A stretch of 64,000 bases of DNA from Megalonaias nervosa (taxonomy: Eukaryota; Mollusca; Bivalvia; Unionida; Unionidae), in NCBI GenBank assembly GCA_016617855.1, contig JAECUM010003216.1, positions 1 through 64,000 of the forward strand, in the 5' to 3' direction. The notes beneath the pieces are model-generated. The model was not told where the DNA came from. It did no database searches and saw nothing but the letters and a program-made list of their open reading frames with translations. A program made the position numbers and the translations under genes. This document shows, in pieces, positions 46,881 through 58,683 of this stretch (positions are counted from its first letter, which is position 1; the number at the start of each line of letters is the position of its first letter).

Positions 46881-48218
46881 CTGAATTCATGGAAATTCTT
46901 TTTTTTTCAATAGAGTGTCAGTCCCTTCTAGGGACTCTTGATGCAAGCTTTGGTGAACAGAACGATTGGATATCGACAAGCATAGCCTCACAACAATTAA
47001 TAACTCCACGGACGATCATGTTGTAAGTTTTCTTGTGGGTACATTTAATATATCTCTAAAATAATTTTGTTTTTGCTAATTGTATTGAATATTTAAATCT
47101 GTATCGGACACGAAATAAATATACATCGTGTAAGTATCTGTATTTACTTGTCCGTTGAAGGTGGATACAGTGTTGAACGATAACACATTGTGACCACTAC
47201 CATGCAGTATGCTAGCGTGCGTACACCTTAAATCAAACTAGTTGCAATAGTCTTTACTCTGCACATTTTCAAGTCACCTTTCAAGCTTATTCAGAAAGAA
47301 TCCTCCACCGTAATTGTCATTGAATCTTTACTGTATTGTATGACTATGAATCTCTCCCTATTGATGTAGTCGTAAAAGAAAGCAATTCCATTCCTGTCAT
47401 GCTGATTGTGCAAAAATTCCAAAGCAAATATATCATATTCCAGACTAATGTTTTAAATTCGAAGTCTTCTTTACGACTTGACATAATTTCAAGGTCTTGT
47501 GTTAAAACTGAGTCTATTGATATTCTATACCTCTTACCATACGCCGCAAACGGTGTATATTTTTTTTATTGTGTAATTCATTGCCTGCTCACTGATCGTG
47601 AATTTCACAATTTGTCACATGTCATATCTTATTGTGCTTACTCTTGCTAAATAAGAGAAGCACACTTATTTTGTCACGAAAATGTTGCTGACATTCAACT
47701 TGTAAATATCACCGCTTCAGCAGGATATGGTGACGTCTTTCACGCGGATTCTTTACTAAATTGTTTACCACATCGTTATCTTACCGTCGTATCAAAGCAC
47801 ACGCAGAAACTACACTGTATAATTACGATATTTGGACTTGGCTTTAGTATGCAAACTTGTATGTCAGTTTATAAAGTCTGTTCGGGTTTAATTTTTTTTA
47901 TTTTACTATGTTGTGTTGAATTGAAGCATTTAACTCCTCGTGGTTTCTTTTTATTGTCATTTTGGTAGGTACGTATATGTCATTCTTTGACATTTATTGT
48001 GCCAAACCCCATCGGGTACAGACGTCCAAATTCTTGGGGGTGGGGTGGGTTACAACATCTTGCAAGCAAATAAAAACACCTAGAACCATCATAAATGAAA
48101 TGGATATGTGCATGTATTTTACCTGTTCATCAAATGGTTAGTAGAATTCTTTTAGTTTTGCATGTCATGATTTTTCAATGTTTGCTTTATTTTCTGAATA
48201 AGCTGACATGTCCAGATA
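46881..48218. other. Non-coding stretch, no gene recognised
   Basis: A 104-codon open frame at 47336-47650 has no recognisable domain or splice context and is not called. Confidence 0.5.
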
Positions 48219-48466
48219 GGGGCCCCGAGTGGCCGAGTGGTCTAAAGCGCTCTTCGTTACGGATCACTGCCATCTCACCTCTGTCAGCGTGGGTTCGAGT
48301 CTAGGATTCGGCGAATGTGGATATGTGAGAAAGCTTGCCAGTAGCTTCTCGTGGGTCGGTGGTTCTTTCCGGGGATTTCCCGGTTTCTTCCTCCACCATT
48401 AATACTGGCCGCCATGTATAGCCTATCGTGTGCTGAAAAATGGCGTTAAGCCCCACAACAACAACA
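48219..48466 (+). mobile_element. SINE-2 copy with perfect 13-bp target duplication
   Basis: Flanked by ACATGTCCAGATA on both sides (48206-48218 and 48467-48479). The head GTGGCCGAGTGGTCTAAAGC with B-box GTGGGTTCGAGTCTAGG is tRNA-Leu/Ser-like; the body includes TGTGAGAAAGCTTGCCAGTA and GGGTCGGTGGTTCTTTCC; the 3' end is CTGAAAAATGGCGTTAAGCC plus (CAA)n. The perfect duplication and near identity with copy 49525 indicate recent insertion. Confidence 0.95.
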
Positions 48467-48857
48467 ACATGTCCAGATAATTAGACGTACGAGGAAGTGT
48501 AGGTGCGTTGAAAGGGAAAGCAGCATCCAAAGTATTTAAATACAGTATCCGAAAACATTCTTCTCCAAATCTTTCATTCAAATGAGAAATATCTTGGCTC
48601 AGTTTCCATTGAATTATGCAGTTTTTGTCTCCAATTATTTTAGGGTTTAATCATATTTATGCCTTTCATTTTCATACATATCGGGATCAAATAAATAAAA
48701 CTGTTCCTTCCCTGCATATGCTAGGCCGTTAGCTATTGCTCCTCCAATAGTGCTTTCAGCTTTTATATCGTTTTATAATCTAGCATATGGATACAGCCTT
48801 TTTATTCTCAATAATGACAATAAAATATTGCCCTCTTCCAGATAATATAAACGTGTA

Positions 48858-48858
<1 letters not shown>

Positions 48859-48925
<67 letters not shown>
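48859..48925. repeat. (TA)n microsatellite
   Basis: About 33 TA units abutting the left end of the foldback at 48929. Confidence 0.98.
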
Positions 48926-48927
<2 letters not shown>

Positions 48928-49524
48928 TCTTGCCTGAGTCCCGGGACAAACTCAAATTCGGCTCCGTTTGTAATGCCTCAATACATATTTCCATCTTTCA
49001 GACAATGTCAAGGTCACTCGATAATGTGGCTATTTAGTAACTGAAGCAAGTTTTAACAAAAAAGGAATAAATATTTATATTTTAACTGATTATTTACATC
49101 TAAATCGTAATATCTGTATATGTCCGGGATTCACCGACCTTTAGGTCCCTAACCTAGCATGACCCAGTTTGTTTTCTTCTAGAATCTAAAGATTATTTTG
49201 ATGCATGTCGCCGATTTTAAGGAGAGTAAGGCGTTAAATGCTAATTATAGAATTCTTTGACAGGCTTGTTTATAAAAGGCACTAACAATTAACTACCAGG
49301 ATTTCATTCAAAGCACGATCGATTATCCGAACACCTAACACCCGCAAGCAATGTTTATGATCTATTGTGTATTTGGTATTTAACAGGGGACCGATTTTAA
49401 GGTCATCTATGTCGTCGATTTCAAGGTGACTGGAGGATAATTGTTAAGTAAATGGTGATACCATTGTGACTAGATGTTGATGATGTGTCTAGCTCTAATT
49501 AACCGGTTTTTTCATACAAATAAG

Positions 49525-49770
49525 GGGGCCCCGAGTGGCCGAGTGGTCTAAAGCGCTCTCCGTTACGGAACACTGCCATCTCACCTCTCTCTGCGTGGGT
49601 TCGAGTCTAGGATTCGGCAAATGTGGATATGTGAGAAAGCTTGCCAGTAGCTTCTCGTGGGTCGGTGGTTCTTTCCGGGGATTTCCCGGTTTCTTCCTCC
49701 ACCATTAATACTGGCTGCCATGTGTAGCCTATCGTGTGCTGAAAAATGGCGTTAAGCCCCACAACAACAA
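49525..49770 (+). mobile_element. SINE-2 copy with perfect 12-bp target duplication
   Basis: Flanked by CATACAAATAAG on both sides (49513-49524 and 49771-49782). Differs from the 48219 copy at only a few positions by eye. Inserted just before the zinc-finger fragment in the loop of the foldback. Confidence 0.95.
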
Positions 49771-49782
49771 CATACAAATAAG

Positions 49783-50040
49783 AAGTACGATGCTGCAAAA
49801 CGTGCAAGAAAGTTTCAATCATCGTGGATTAATGTGTCTCCATGGCTACAACACGACTTGGCAAATGATTCAATGCACTGCAGCCACTGCAAGTTTTAAC
49901 AAAAAGTTTTAACAAGCAAAACGTGCAAGAAAGTTTCAATCATCGTGGATTAATGAGTCTCCATGGCTACAACACGACTTGGCAAATGATTCATTGCACT
50001 GCAGCCACATAAAACATCCCAAAACTGATACGGCAAACTA
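49783..50040 (+). pseudogene. Duplicated hAT/ZNF862-type zinc-finger fragment
   Basis: KYDAAKRARKFQSSWINVSP continues with WLQHDLANDSMHCSHCK. This is the start of the TTF/ZNF862-like finger found in hAT-type transposases and their domesticated relatives, where the usual pattern is K-x-FQ-x-x-W-x-x-x-x-PWL ... M-x-C-x-x-C. A second, nearly identical copy of about 105 bp starts near 49917 and adds HIKHPKTDTAN. Only the N-terminal domain is present, so no transposase can be made. Confidence 0.6.
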
Positions 50041-50632
50041 ACAAACTGCTGATATACATCAAAACATTTGACAAGCCCACTTTTGCGAATGAGACTGAGA
50101 ACACTTATTTTTATCCATTTAATTGTTTGCCAAGACGATTTTACATATCAGTCTCCTGCTAATTACCACAGAAACAGATCATAAACACCGCTTGTGGGTG
50201 TTATATGCTTTGTATTATTAACAATTAACGCCTTACTTACGTTAAAATCGGCGACATCCATCAAAACAATCTTTAGGTTCGGCAAGCTAACAAATTGTCC
50301 AAGGATAGGTTAAAGACCCGAAAGTCGGAGAATCCCGGATAGTACAAATGTTACGATTTAAAAAATAACTGAGCAGTTGGAATATAAATAGTTATTCCTT
50401 ATTTGCCAAAGCTTGCTTCAAATAGTAAATATTCACATAAACACGCCTGTGCGAGGAAATGCAAGAGTGACCTTGACATTGACTATAAGATGGAAATATG
50501 TATTGAAGCATTACAAACGGAACACGACCCCTTCCCCTCCCCGTCTCAGAATTGTGGACTTGGCCGTGGGCAAATGACAGGGATACCTGAGCTTATGCGA
50601 GCCAAATTTGAGCTTGTTCCGTGAGTCAGGCA

Positions 50633-51980
50633 AGTGGATTTATAAATTCCTGGGACGTTATCTTTCCAAAGTCAGTATTCCAATCTTTCTTCCTTCAGAA
50701 ACCAACATCCCATCCCTCTCCAGCATTCTCACAACACTTCAGTTTTTTTCTTTGAAGCACGACCACCATCGCCTAACTTATACATTAAAAATAAATTTTA
50801 ACGTTAAATAACTAACTTTAATGCTATGAAGTCTGACGTTTTTATTTAAATAGAAGTTAGTAACCTAGTCAGCAAAAGTATTAAACAAAGAGCATTAAAG
50901 ACTTGATTTTTTTGATAGTAAATACGAAAATACGAAAAAAAAAATAATAATGAAACGTTAAAAACTAGAGTACCAACCAAAAGCTCTAAATTGTATACAT
51001 AAAATAAAGAACAATATGCTTCAAAAATTCGAAAAAATAATAAAGTTGGGTCATACATTCCTTGCTGTCTGAGTGAAGTGAAGAAAGCAGCAATCAATCC
51101 TGTTATCCACTATTTTATATTTTAAAGTCTAAACCTTATAATCTATCAAAAGAATTAAAATATAACAAGCATAAACGATATGGTTAGGCAATATATTTTC
51201 TTGTTTAGTCAGTGAGAATAACTGTGATTAAAAAAATTAAACTAGTTTTGTACACTTATGGTTCAAAAATTAACAGTGCATCAGGATTGTGGATACTTAC
51301 AAACGTCATCATTGAAAACTGGAACAAACATACCTGCTGTATACATTCATAAATTGTTGGAAACTAATGAAACATAGGATGTGCTTATTTATTTTTGCAC
51401 AATAGCAACTGATTAAGAGAAGAAAGAACGTCTAAACTAAATTAAAGTGTCAGGTATTTTTTTCGGTGCTTAAATAAAAAATTTTAAGGTGCTCAAGACC
51501 AAAATTGAACATATATTACTCAGATTCTTTAAGAGGCAGTAAAAATGTTGCTTGAAAAAATTAATTTTCGTATGACCTCTGCTGTAGTATGGCTTCTATC
51601 ACTAGCCTAAATACGAAACATTGTATCAAAAGAGTTAACGTCAAAAATTGCAAAGCATTTGGTATGTGACAGTCCATTTTGCAAGCGGAAATAAGAATTC
51701 TTCGTCATCTTGGTTTATTGACTCTGAAACCCTTACTTTTCTACCAAAACCTTCAGCTTCATCTTTTTCTAGAATTTAGTACTTTGACTTATAAAATGGT
51801 ACGCCTCTGATAGATATGCTATAGCCCTTGGCCGCAATATGCTTTTCTATGCTATTTTTAAATACCCCAGAGAGCACTGGTTATTATCAGAACCATTCCA
51901 TTTACGAAAAGTTACATACAGTTCTCGAAAATAACTGTTTAAATGATCAGAATGGTATTTTCAATATTGCGTATCTCACG
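50633..51980. other. Non-coding stretch, no gene recognised
   Basis: Strongly AT-rich; no coding or repeat signal recognised. Confidence 0.5.
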
Positions 51981-52172
51981 TTAGTTGTGGACATTGCAAA
52001 TATCACGTCCATTCGTTTGCTTGTTTGAAAGTTTCATTTGTGACTCAGTAAACTCGTCCATATCGTTCACTTTATCATCTCTGCTTTCAAATCGATGAAT
52101 CAGTTTCTTTAGTTCATCCACAAGTAAATCTAATAAACTGAAATCTGAAATGTCTACTACATGAGTGTACAT
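51981..52172 (-). pseudogene. Relic matching the N-terminal part of the 57.8 kb element
   Basis: The minus-strand frame reads DISDFSLLDLLVDELKKLIH, then RFESRDDKVNDMDEFTESQM and KLSNKQTN. The + strand at 57810-57945 reads DVIDLLDLSVEELIRLFEPF, EGRDDKFDAVDEFNESQNKL, STKLTN. Shared order and residues (LLDL, EL, RF/LF, RDDK, DEF-ES-Q-KLS) show two copies of one sequence. Function unknown. Confidence 0.6.
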
Positions 52173-54246
52173 GTTTTGCTTACAGAGTATTTCCTAATAC
52201 ACTTTACTATTCTTAAACGCTCGTGTCGTGCAATATGAATCCGTGCAATATGAAAATATTGCACGATTCTGACAATATAAAGTTAAAGAGAAAAAAATGA
52301 GCATATAATAAATTTGCATATTTGATAAATATGATGCAGAAGCAAATGAGCAAAAAGGACATGCAAATTGCTATAGACGACTAAATACAATAAGGCAGGA
52401 AGATATTTAAAGCTGAAATACATACAGAAATTGGCATAACAAATTATTGCAAAATTAAAAACAGATTTGAATGGATTATGCCAGAAACAACATTGATCTA
52501 TGTTTTTGCTATGATATTTTCATTGTACAGAATCGATAGATAATCAATTTCTTTTTATTGAAAATAAATGCAATATGAAAGAATTATATTCATATTGTCT
52601 TGAGAGAAACAATATTTTATTATTTTCAAAAAAAGATAGTTCTGTAAGCTCAATAACAAGCGGTGTGAGTGTAAAAATGTATAATACTGTTACATATCCT
52701 AACCTCAGAAGAGAAAAGCTGGCAACATCTGTTGTAACAACTGGAGAAGCAGTAGTTACTAGTTAATGTTATTGCATTCACATGAAATAATTATCTGTTT
52801 GAATCATTTATTCCAAATGTTGGAAATGATTGCAGAATAAAGCACGATAAAGCTTTGGAGGAATTGTCGTAGTAAATTTAAAACAGCGAAAAAGTACATA
52901 GATGGTTTGACCCTTTTTAGCTCTGTTCATATACTCATACTAATGATATTATGGAACATCTAGACAATCTAATGTTAGTTACTCTAAACAGTCTTCTAAT
53001 TAGCAGATAGCGTAAGAGTGCATTCACTTCATTTGTAATAATTACCTTTGTTTGTGCATGGCACGTATGTCTGTAGAATGTCAAGTAATAAATAGTGGCA
53101 AAATAAGGAAATATACAATTCCTCTCAAACAAGAATATGATAATAAACACCATTGCACATACATTCCAAGTAGCGTAAGACATGAAAAAAAAAAAAAAAA
53201 AAAAAAACGTTCAGTGAACAGACCCAAGCTGATACCTAATATTAGAAATTGTACGTGATATAGTTTTGTTATTGTTCGATAAAAAGACTACTTGCCTGCA
53301 ACACCAAATAATGTCTACTTGTGTGAACGAAGTATACAAATGGAATTCTTTCTTTAATGATTATATACAAGAGAGAAAATTATTGGCTTGAAAGCAAAGA
53401 CATAACTTACAAAAATCTTGTTTGATTCACCTAGAACGAGTTAAAAAGGAATGTTAATACTGTGTAAAGAAGACTTAGGAACTAATTCGGAAATTTATTC
53501 TAATGTAACAATAGGAATTATAATGGTTACTGTGGAATGGGCATCAAACATTTCTTTTTTTTTAAATTCACAAGGGAATTAAGTGAAACAAATGTTTACT
53601 ATGGCAACGAAATATATATTTCTCGAACAACATCAATACATAGAATTTAGTAATGATTTTACTTTCATTTTTATACTCTTCACCAATGTTAATAGCTTTA
53701 TTTGAGAAATACACATGCATCTAAATTGCATGGAATGGACATAAACGACATAACCTTCAAGGAAGAATAAATCCTTTAGATAAACATACAAGAACCATGT
53801 AACGTGTATATCTCAGCAAACAATTGAACGAGTTCGGTAAATGCATCCTTACTCGTTTCAGTTTGCAAGCTTTTATCACTTTTTATTCTTTCTTATCACT
53901 ATAATGAAATAAGGTATGATTTCCGTGCAAATTCTATACATTCCAAGGTGAACAAATCAAACAGCCGCAGAAGTTATATCTCAAAACACATTTTTTTGTT
54001 CCGTTGTTTTTTTTAAAAAATCTGTGAATCCTTTCGATATCATTTAACAGTATTGTCCGTTGAATATTGCACAGTCGAATTCATTTTTTTAAATCTTTTT
54101 TTTTATCTATGCACTGATAATGCATAGGCACGCAACTCCAATTAGCGTGCTACGGCATAAATTAGTAAACAGATTCCAACTTGTTTACAATGTCTAGGCA
54201 ACAGGATATATTAACGCCAGATGATGCCTGCGCAGTAAGTTTGAAC
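52173..54246. other. Non-coding stretch, no gene recognised
   Basis: AT-rich with a poly-A run (53185-53206). A 63-codon open frame at 52575-52766 has no recognised domain. Confidence 0.5.
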
Positions 54247-54334
54247 ATAGACAACGACCGGTTATGGGTAGCAATACGTACAGTTTTAAAATAGACAATG
54301 ACCGGTTATGGGCAACAATACATCCAGTTTTAAG
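54247..54334. repeat. 44-bp tandem duplication
   Basis: ATAGACAACGACCGGTTATG and ATAGACAATGACCGGTTATG start two adjacent units (54247 and 54291) that differ at a few positions. Confidence 0.9.
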
Positions 54335-55250
54335 ACAATGGATCGACCAGCGTCTTCAATGATACATCTGTGTCTGTTACACTAAATGCACCGTTAGCCT
54401 CTTGCGTTGTTAGCACAGGATCAATATTAAACGAGTTTCTAATCAATGAGTATGTGTTTATGTGATAAAAGATAAACGAATACAGATTCGTACTGTGAAT
54501 AATTTCGATAAAATAGAACCGAACTCATAGCAGATATGGTTGCTGAAATTGCCTTAATTCATCCAAATTTCCACCTTTAGCATAATTACATGTATTATAT
54601 TCAGAACATATGCTTTCATTGTAAAGTTCCTAACAAGAGTTGTAGTTGAACTTAATTTGACTTTTTGCGTTGTTGTTTTGTTGTAATATTCTGAAACTGT
54701 GTTCCATCGTGCATCTTTCGTCTCCGACGGGTCTGGCTGGTTGCCAATATCAGCACCACTATTCAGTGAATAAAATAAGTACCACACATGATAACGTTAC
54801 CTCCCTTTAACGGCATACATGTAGCATATGCTGTTGGCATTGCCAGCAAAAATCAAATATTGTTGATTAATTTCTGTAAATAATGTTGATGCTGACATAG
54901 GGTTGATGCTGACTGTAATTGGACGGCCAAATCTTGTAGCAGTATAGATAGATGAGACCGGTTTCTCAAAAGTATAATTAATCCAGACCTTTTAGTCAAG
55001 TGTTATGTGCTCTAACTGGGGAACAGACATTAGACATTGTATCCGGTCCCTTTACAGTGTGTTATTGATAACTGATTCAATATTTGTTCTGAAGGGTAAA
55101 CCGGCTAGTCAACGTATTATACATTAGTGGAAAAAATGCATTTTTCTCTGTCTATTTTCTATAATGTTTTGCGAAAGTTGAAATAAATTAAGACTAACAG
55201 GTATGCACATAGATACACCTATAATATCATCTGAGTGATCGGGGCACTGG
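54335..55250. other. Non-coding stretch, no gene recognised
   Basis: No coding or repeat signal recognised. Confidence 0.5.
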
Positions 55251-55317
55251 TCATAGCGACTTGCACGGACCCAGATCATAGGGACCTGCACGGGCCCAGA
55301 TCATAGAGACTTACAGC
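55251..55317. repeat. 25-bp tandem repeat, 2.7 copies
   Basis: TCATAGCGACTTGCACGGAC, TCATAGGGACCTGCACGGGC and TCATAGAGACTTACAGC start at 55251, 55276 and 55301. Confidence 0.9.
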
Positions 55318-55934
55318 AATTCAAGTTAAAGATTGAGAAAAGTAAAGTGCATTTAGTGCATGGAAATGATATGAAATGAGGATGAAATGATATGAAATAA
55401 GGATCCAGTACTATAAACATAAAATTGTAGTTCAAAACTCTAACAAGGATAAGAAAACACAGAAAAAAATAAGGTAAAAAACAGTGAATGGAACAAATTA
55501 TGCAGATAATCAAACAGATGATCAAAGTCACATTTAAGATGAAAACAAATTCAACAAGAAGATGAACTGAAAGAGACATCATTATCAAACCATTTTATAC
55601 TTAGTTTACTAGGCTTGTTGGGACAGATTTTTACTTGTGTTGTTCAATACATAAATAAATATAACAAGTATTTATCCTAGAATAGCTTGCAGAACATGAT
55701 CTGCTGAAAACAAAACATCAGTACAAACTATCTTACGAAGATATTTTATCATATTTCCTACAATTCCAGACAATGATATTAATGCTATATCTACAAACTC
55801 TTTTAGTTTAACCTAGTTTTAACTTTTATCAAGAAACCCTTTCTCGCTAGTTGATAGAAGTGGAGAAACATATCACTTTAAATAAATTATTTACAATTGC
55901 TGCCAATAATTCTTATAGTTCCATTAATTAACGC

Positions 55935-56835
55935 TGTTACGTATATGTAATTTAATTACTTTTGTGTTAGTTTTTAAATTCTTTATTATTTTATTTTTTG
56001 TTTCATTACATTTTATTGTAACGATTATTTTCACTGGATTTGATATTTTTGAAAAAATATCAGTCTCATTAGAACGTAAAAGTATGACTTAAGCACTATT
56101 TTTACCTCACTTTGGTTCATAGATTTTGTAACCAATCGAGTGAGAACGATTGGCTATTACTAAAGTCATGTTCGGCCCACGTGTTAGCGTGAGAATCTGA
56201 TTCTTAGATAGGGCTATTCTTGCCTACGTGTTAAATGGCATTTTGTTTTTGCTGCGCTGTTCAAATTAGTGGTCACGTAACCCGTCATGTGAGCCACCAT
56301 GTGATCTAAAATCGCGGCTTAAAACAGCCAATTGGTAGTAGATTTATTCAGTCGTATTTCTACACCTCAGAGCTCAAGGTGTTCTATTGTAGATATCAGT
56401 TTGTTTTGAAGTTCATCTAATTTTTGGAATTGAATAATTTATTCTCTAGAAAACTACACAAGTGCTTTTTGTTTATAAAATTTCTGGGTCAAAAGATATT
56501 CAGTGGAAATTTATTCTGGAATTCTAAATAGAACATTATAAATTGTGTGTTCAAAGAGAAATTGTTGTCATCAGTACAACGACCTCATCGGACGTCATAG
56601 TCTTCCATATTGAAACTTCATTGAGATTCGAACCTGGATTCAATTAGAACTGTTTAGTGATAGGACTTATATTTTTCAGTTCTAGGATTAATTCTTGGAC
56701 TATATTCACCAACCGTAAGTCCTATTTCATATTTTTATCTTGTTTCTAGGGAAATAAATTATTTTGTTTAAATTTACAAAGTTTGTTGACTTCACACTTT
56801 TCTTATGTTACATTTGTACGAGCCTATACGTAACA
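55935..56835 (+). mobile_element. Solo LTR (family L1), 901 bp, complete
   Basis: Starts TGTTACGTATA and ends TATACGTAACA, a perfect 11-bp terminal inverted repeat with TG...CA ends. ACGC precedes (55931-55934) and follows (56836-56839) the element, a 4-5 bp target duplication. The interior matches 42527-43459 throughout. No internal retroelement sequence flanks it, so it is a solo LTR left by recombination between two LTRs. Best-preserved copy of its family here. Confidence 0.9.
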
Positions 56836-57750
56836 ACGCAATTATTACTCCATTACTATTTTAAAATATTTTTCCAAGAGGAAATTACTTTTTCATTAAA
56901 TAATTTGCTTTTCATATGTTGTTGTATATAACCTTGATCGTTGCCTCAATGACTATAAAGTTTTCTATTTCTATAGTCTTTAATCAGTATCATCTATGCA
57001 GCTTCCTCCATTTTCTAACTTTTTAGTTTCTTCCTTTAATTTTTTAATTATCTTTAATTAATCTTTCACAAACCCGTTCAATTTTTCATTATTGTATTAT
57101 ACAAATGTATAATTATCTGATATATTTTAAATTATTTCTTACTGGTTATTTATAAGCTTTTTGTTGATCTATTTCTAACCTATTTGGTTGATTTTTCTTT
57201 TGTTCCAGTCCCATAGACTTTATCAGAATTTTCTAATTTTTTTTGTACACATTCTTCTCCAGCATGTGTTGATGATTGGGTACCCAAATTAAATCCATTA
57301 ATATCTCCAATCTGATATAAGAAGTTTATTTCCATTTGTATCATAGTATACTAATCCTGATTTTATGTTCGTTTTTCCAGCCATTCAGAACTTCACACTT
57401 TAATTCTGTGAACAGATTCTTAATATTTCCTTATTGAGTACATGTATAATATCCTTCTAAAATATTCGCTAATTCCTTTCCATCTTAGTTCATTATGGCT
57501 TGACCACTTTCTTGTGAAATAGCAGGATGATAGTCAACTAAAGTTGTTGCTCAATCATGATCAACGGGCCTTCAAAGAATTTTACATGAGCCATGTGGTA
57601 TATCTAAATCTTGTATTGCAAACTATTCTGTCCTAGAGTCCATATTTTTATATTTGAGGGAATCAGAATCAAATACAAAAGAATCTGAATTTGTTGAAGA
57701 CGAATAACAAGCAGTAAGAGGAGTTTACGGAGATGAACATTTAGAATAAT
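56836..57750. other. Non-coding stretch, no gene recognised
   Basis: AT-rich; no coding or repeat signal recognised. Confidence 0.5.
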
Positions 57751-58683
57751 ATGGACTACTGCTTACTGTTGCAATTGTTTCTGGAACTTACAAATAAATT
57801 AGGAGATATCGATGTTATTGACTTATTAGATTTGTCTGTCGAAGAACTAATCAGGCTGTTTGAGCCATTTGAAGGTAGAGATGATAAATTTGACGCTGTG
57901 GATGAATTCAATGAGTCACAAAATAAACTTTCAACCAAGCTAACTAATGAATGTGGTATGTCGCGCGAGCGATGTCTGTATGATTACAAAGTGAGACAAG
58001 CTGTAATGAAAATATAATTCCTGATTATTCAACACTTATTTAGCAAAAATGTTCATAACGATTCGCAAATCGAATAGTTCAGACTAGGAACCGTGGAAGG
58101 CTGAGGACCATCCCGTCTCTCTCAGAGATCGCCCATTTTACAAGTCTGTCCAAGCACACAGCACACAGTTCGAACAAAAGGCTAAGGACCATCCCGTCTC
58201 TCTCAGAGATCGCCCATTTTACAAGTCCGTCCAAGCACACAGCACACAGTTCGAACAAATCCTACTGAAGAAAGCTGGATTTGGTAGAAAAGCAAAAGCC
58301 TCAGAGACGATAAGCCAAGATGGCGGTGAAGCCTTGTTTTCAGCTGGTGAAATGGTTTCTCACACCCCAGCTGTTTTGCAGTTTTCATCTTTTACTTTTG
58401 GGAAAAAATGTTCGCATTTATAGACCGAGATGAACACAGAAAGGTAAAGTTTTCGAGATTTATTGGTATTGACAGATTCCACTGATTCTCAGTATCTTCA
58501 GTATGCATAGAGGTATAAAATATTTGATGATAATAGGAAGATCTCAACTGGTCCACAATACCTTGCATTTTTTTTTCCCACTGGAGCTTCACCTGAGCAA
58601 GACCCAGTTCATCTTTACTTGCAGTATTTGAAACGGAAACCTTCGGACCCTTTTACTGGACCCAAATTCTTGTTCAAAATGTG
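57751..58683 (+). pseudogene. Crypton-type / DUF3504 (KIAA1958-like) element relic
   Basis: Starts with an acidic N-terminal segment (LLDLSVEELIRLFEPFEGRD, DKFDAVDEFNESQ). After a gap with stops comes DHPVSLRDRPFYKSVQAHST, then QFEQILLKKAGFGRKAKASE and GGEALFSAGEMVSHTPAVLQ. After a frameshift DEHRKVKFSRFIGIDRF follows, then DPVHLYLQYLKRKPSDPFTG. The order resembles the DUF3504 domain of KIAA1958/QRICH1/ZMYM-type proteins, which derive from Crypton tyrosine recombinases (E-x-LF ... G-x-x-NP-x-x-L, then R-x-EHR-x-L and DPV-x-x-Y-x-x-x-x-P). Stops, a frameshift and an 81-bp duplication show it is dead. No catalytic Tyr region was found. Confidence 0.6.
58097..58258. repeat. 81-bp in-frame tandem duplication in the Crypton-type relic
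   Basis: Two 81-bp units (58097 and 58178) differ at only a few bases and repeat 27 codons (KAEDHPVSLRDRPFYKSVQA onward) without shifting the frame. Confidence 0.92.

Larger units (their letters stand above)
48929..50632. mobile_element. Foldback element with ~450-bp arms, ~1.7 kb
   Basis: The left arm (48929-49390) and right arm (50150-50632) are inverted copies. In order from the outside: CTTGCCTGAGTCCCGGGACA, TCCGTTTGTAATGCCTCAAT, CATATTTCCATCTT, AATGTCAAGGTCACTC, TTTGAAGCAAG-type words, CTAAAGATTATTTTGATGCA, GTCGCCGATTTTAA, AGTAAGGCGTTAA and GTTTATGATCT. The right arm carries an extra ~85 bp near its outer end. The loop holds a SINE-2 copy and a duplicated hAT-type zinc-finger fragment. 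Arm divergence is moderate, so it is not recent. Confidence 0.8.

Noticed and set aside
47336..47650. 104-codon open frame
   Set aside because: No domain, no signal peptide and no flanking splice logic. Length alone is not convincing in AT-rich DNA.
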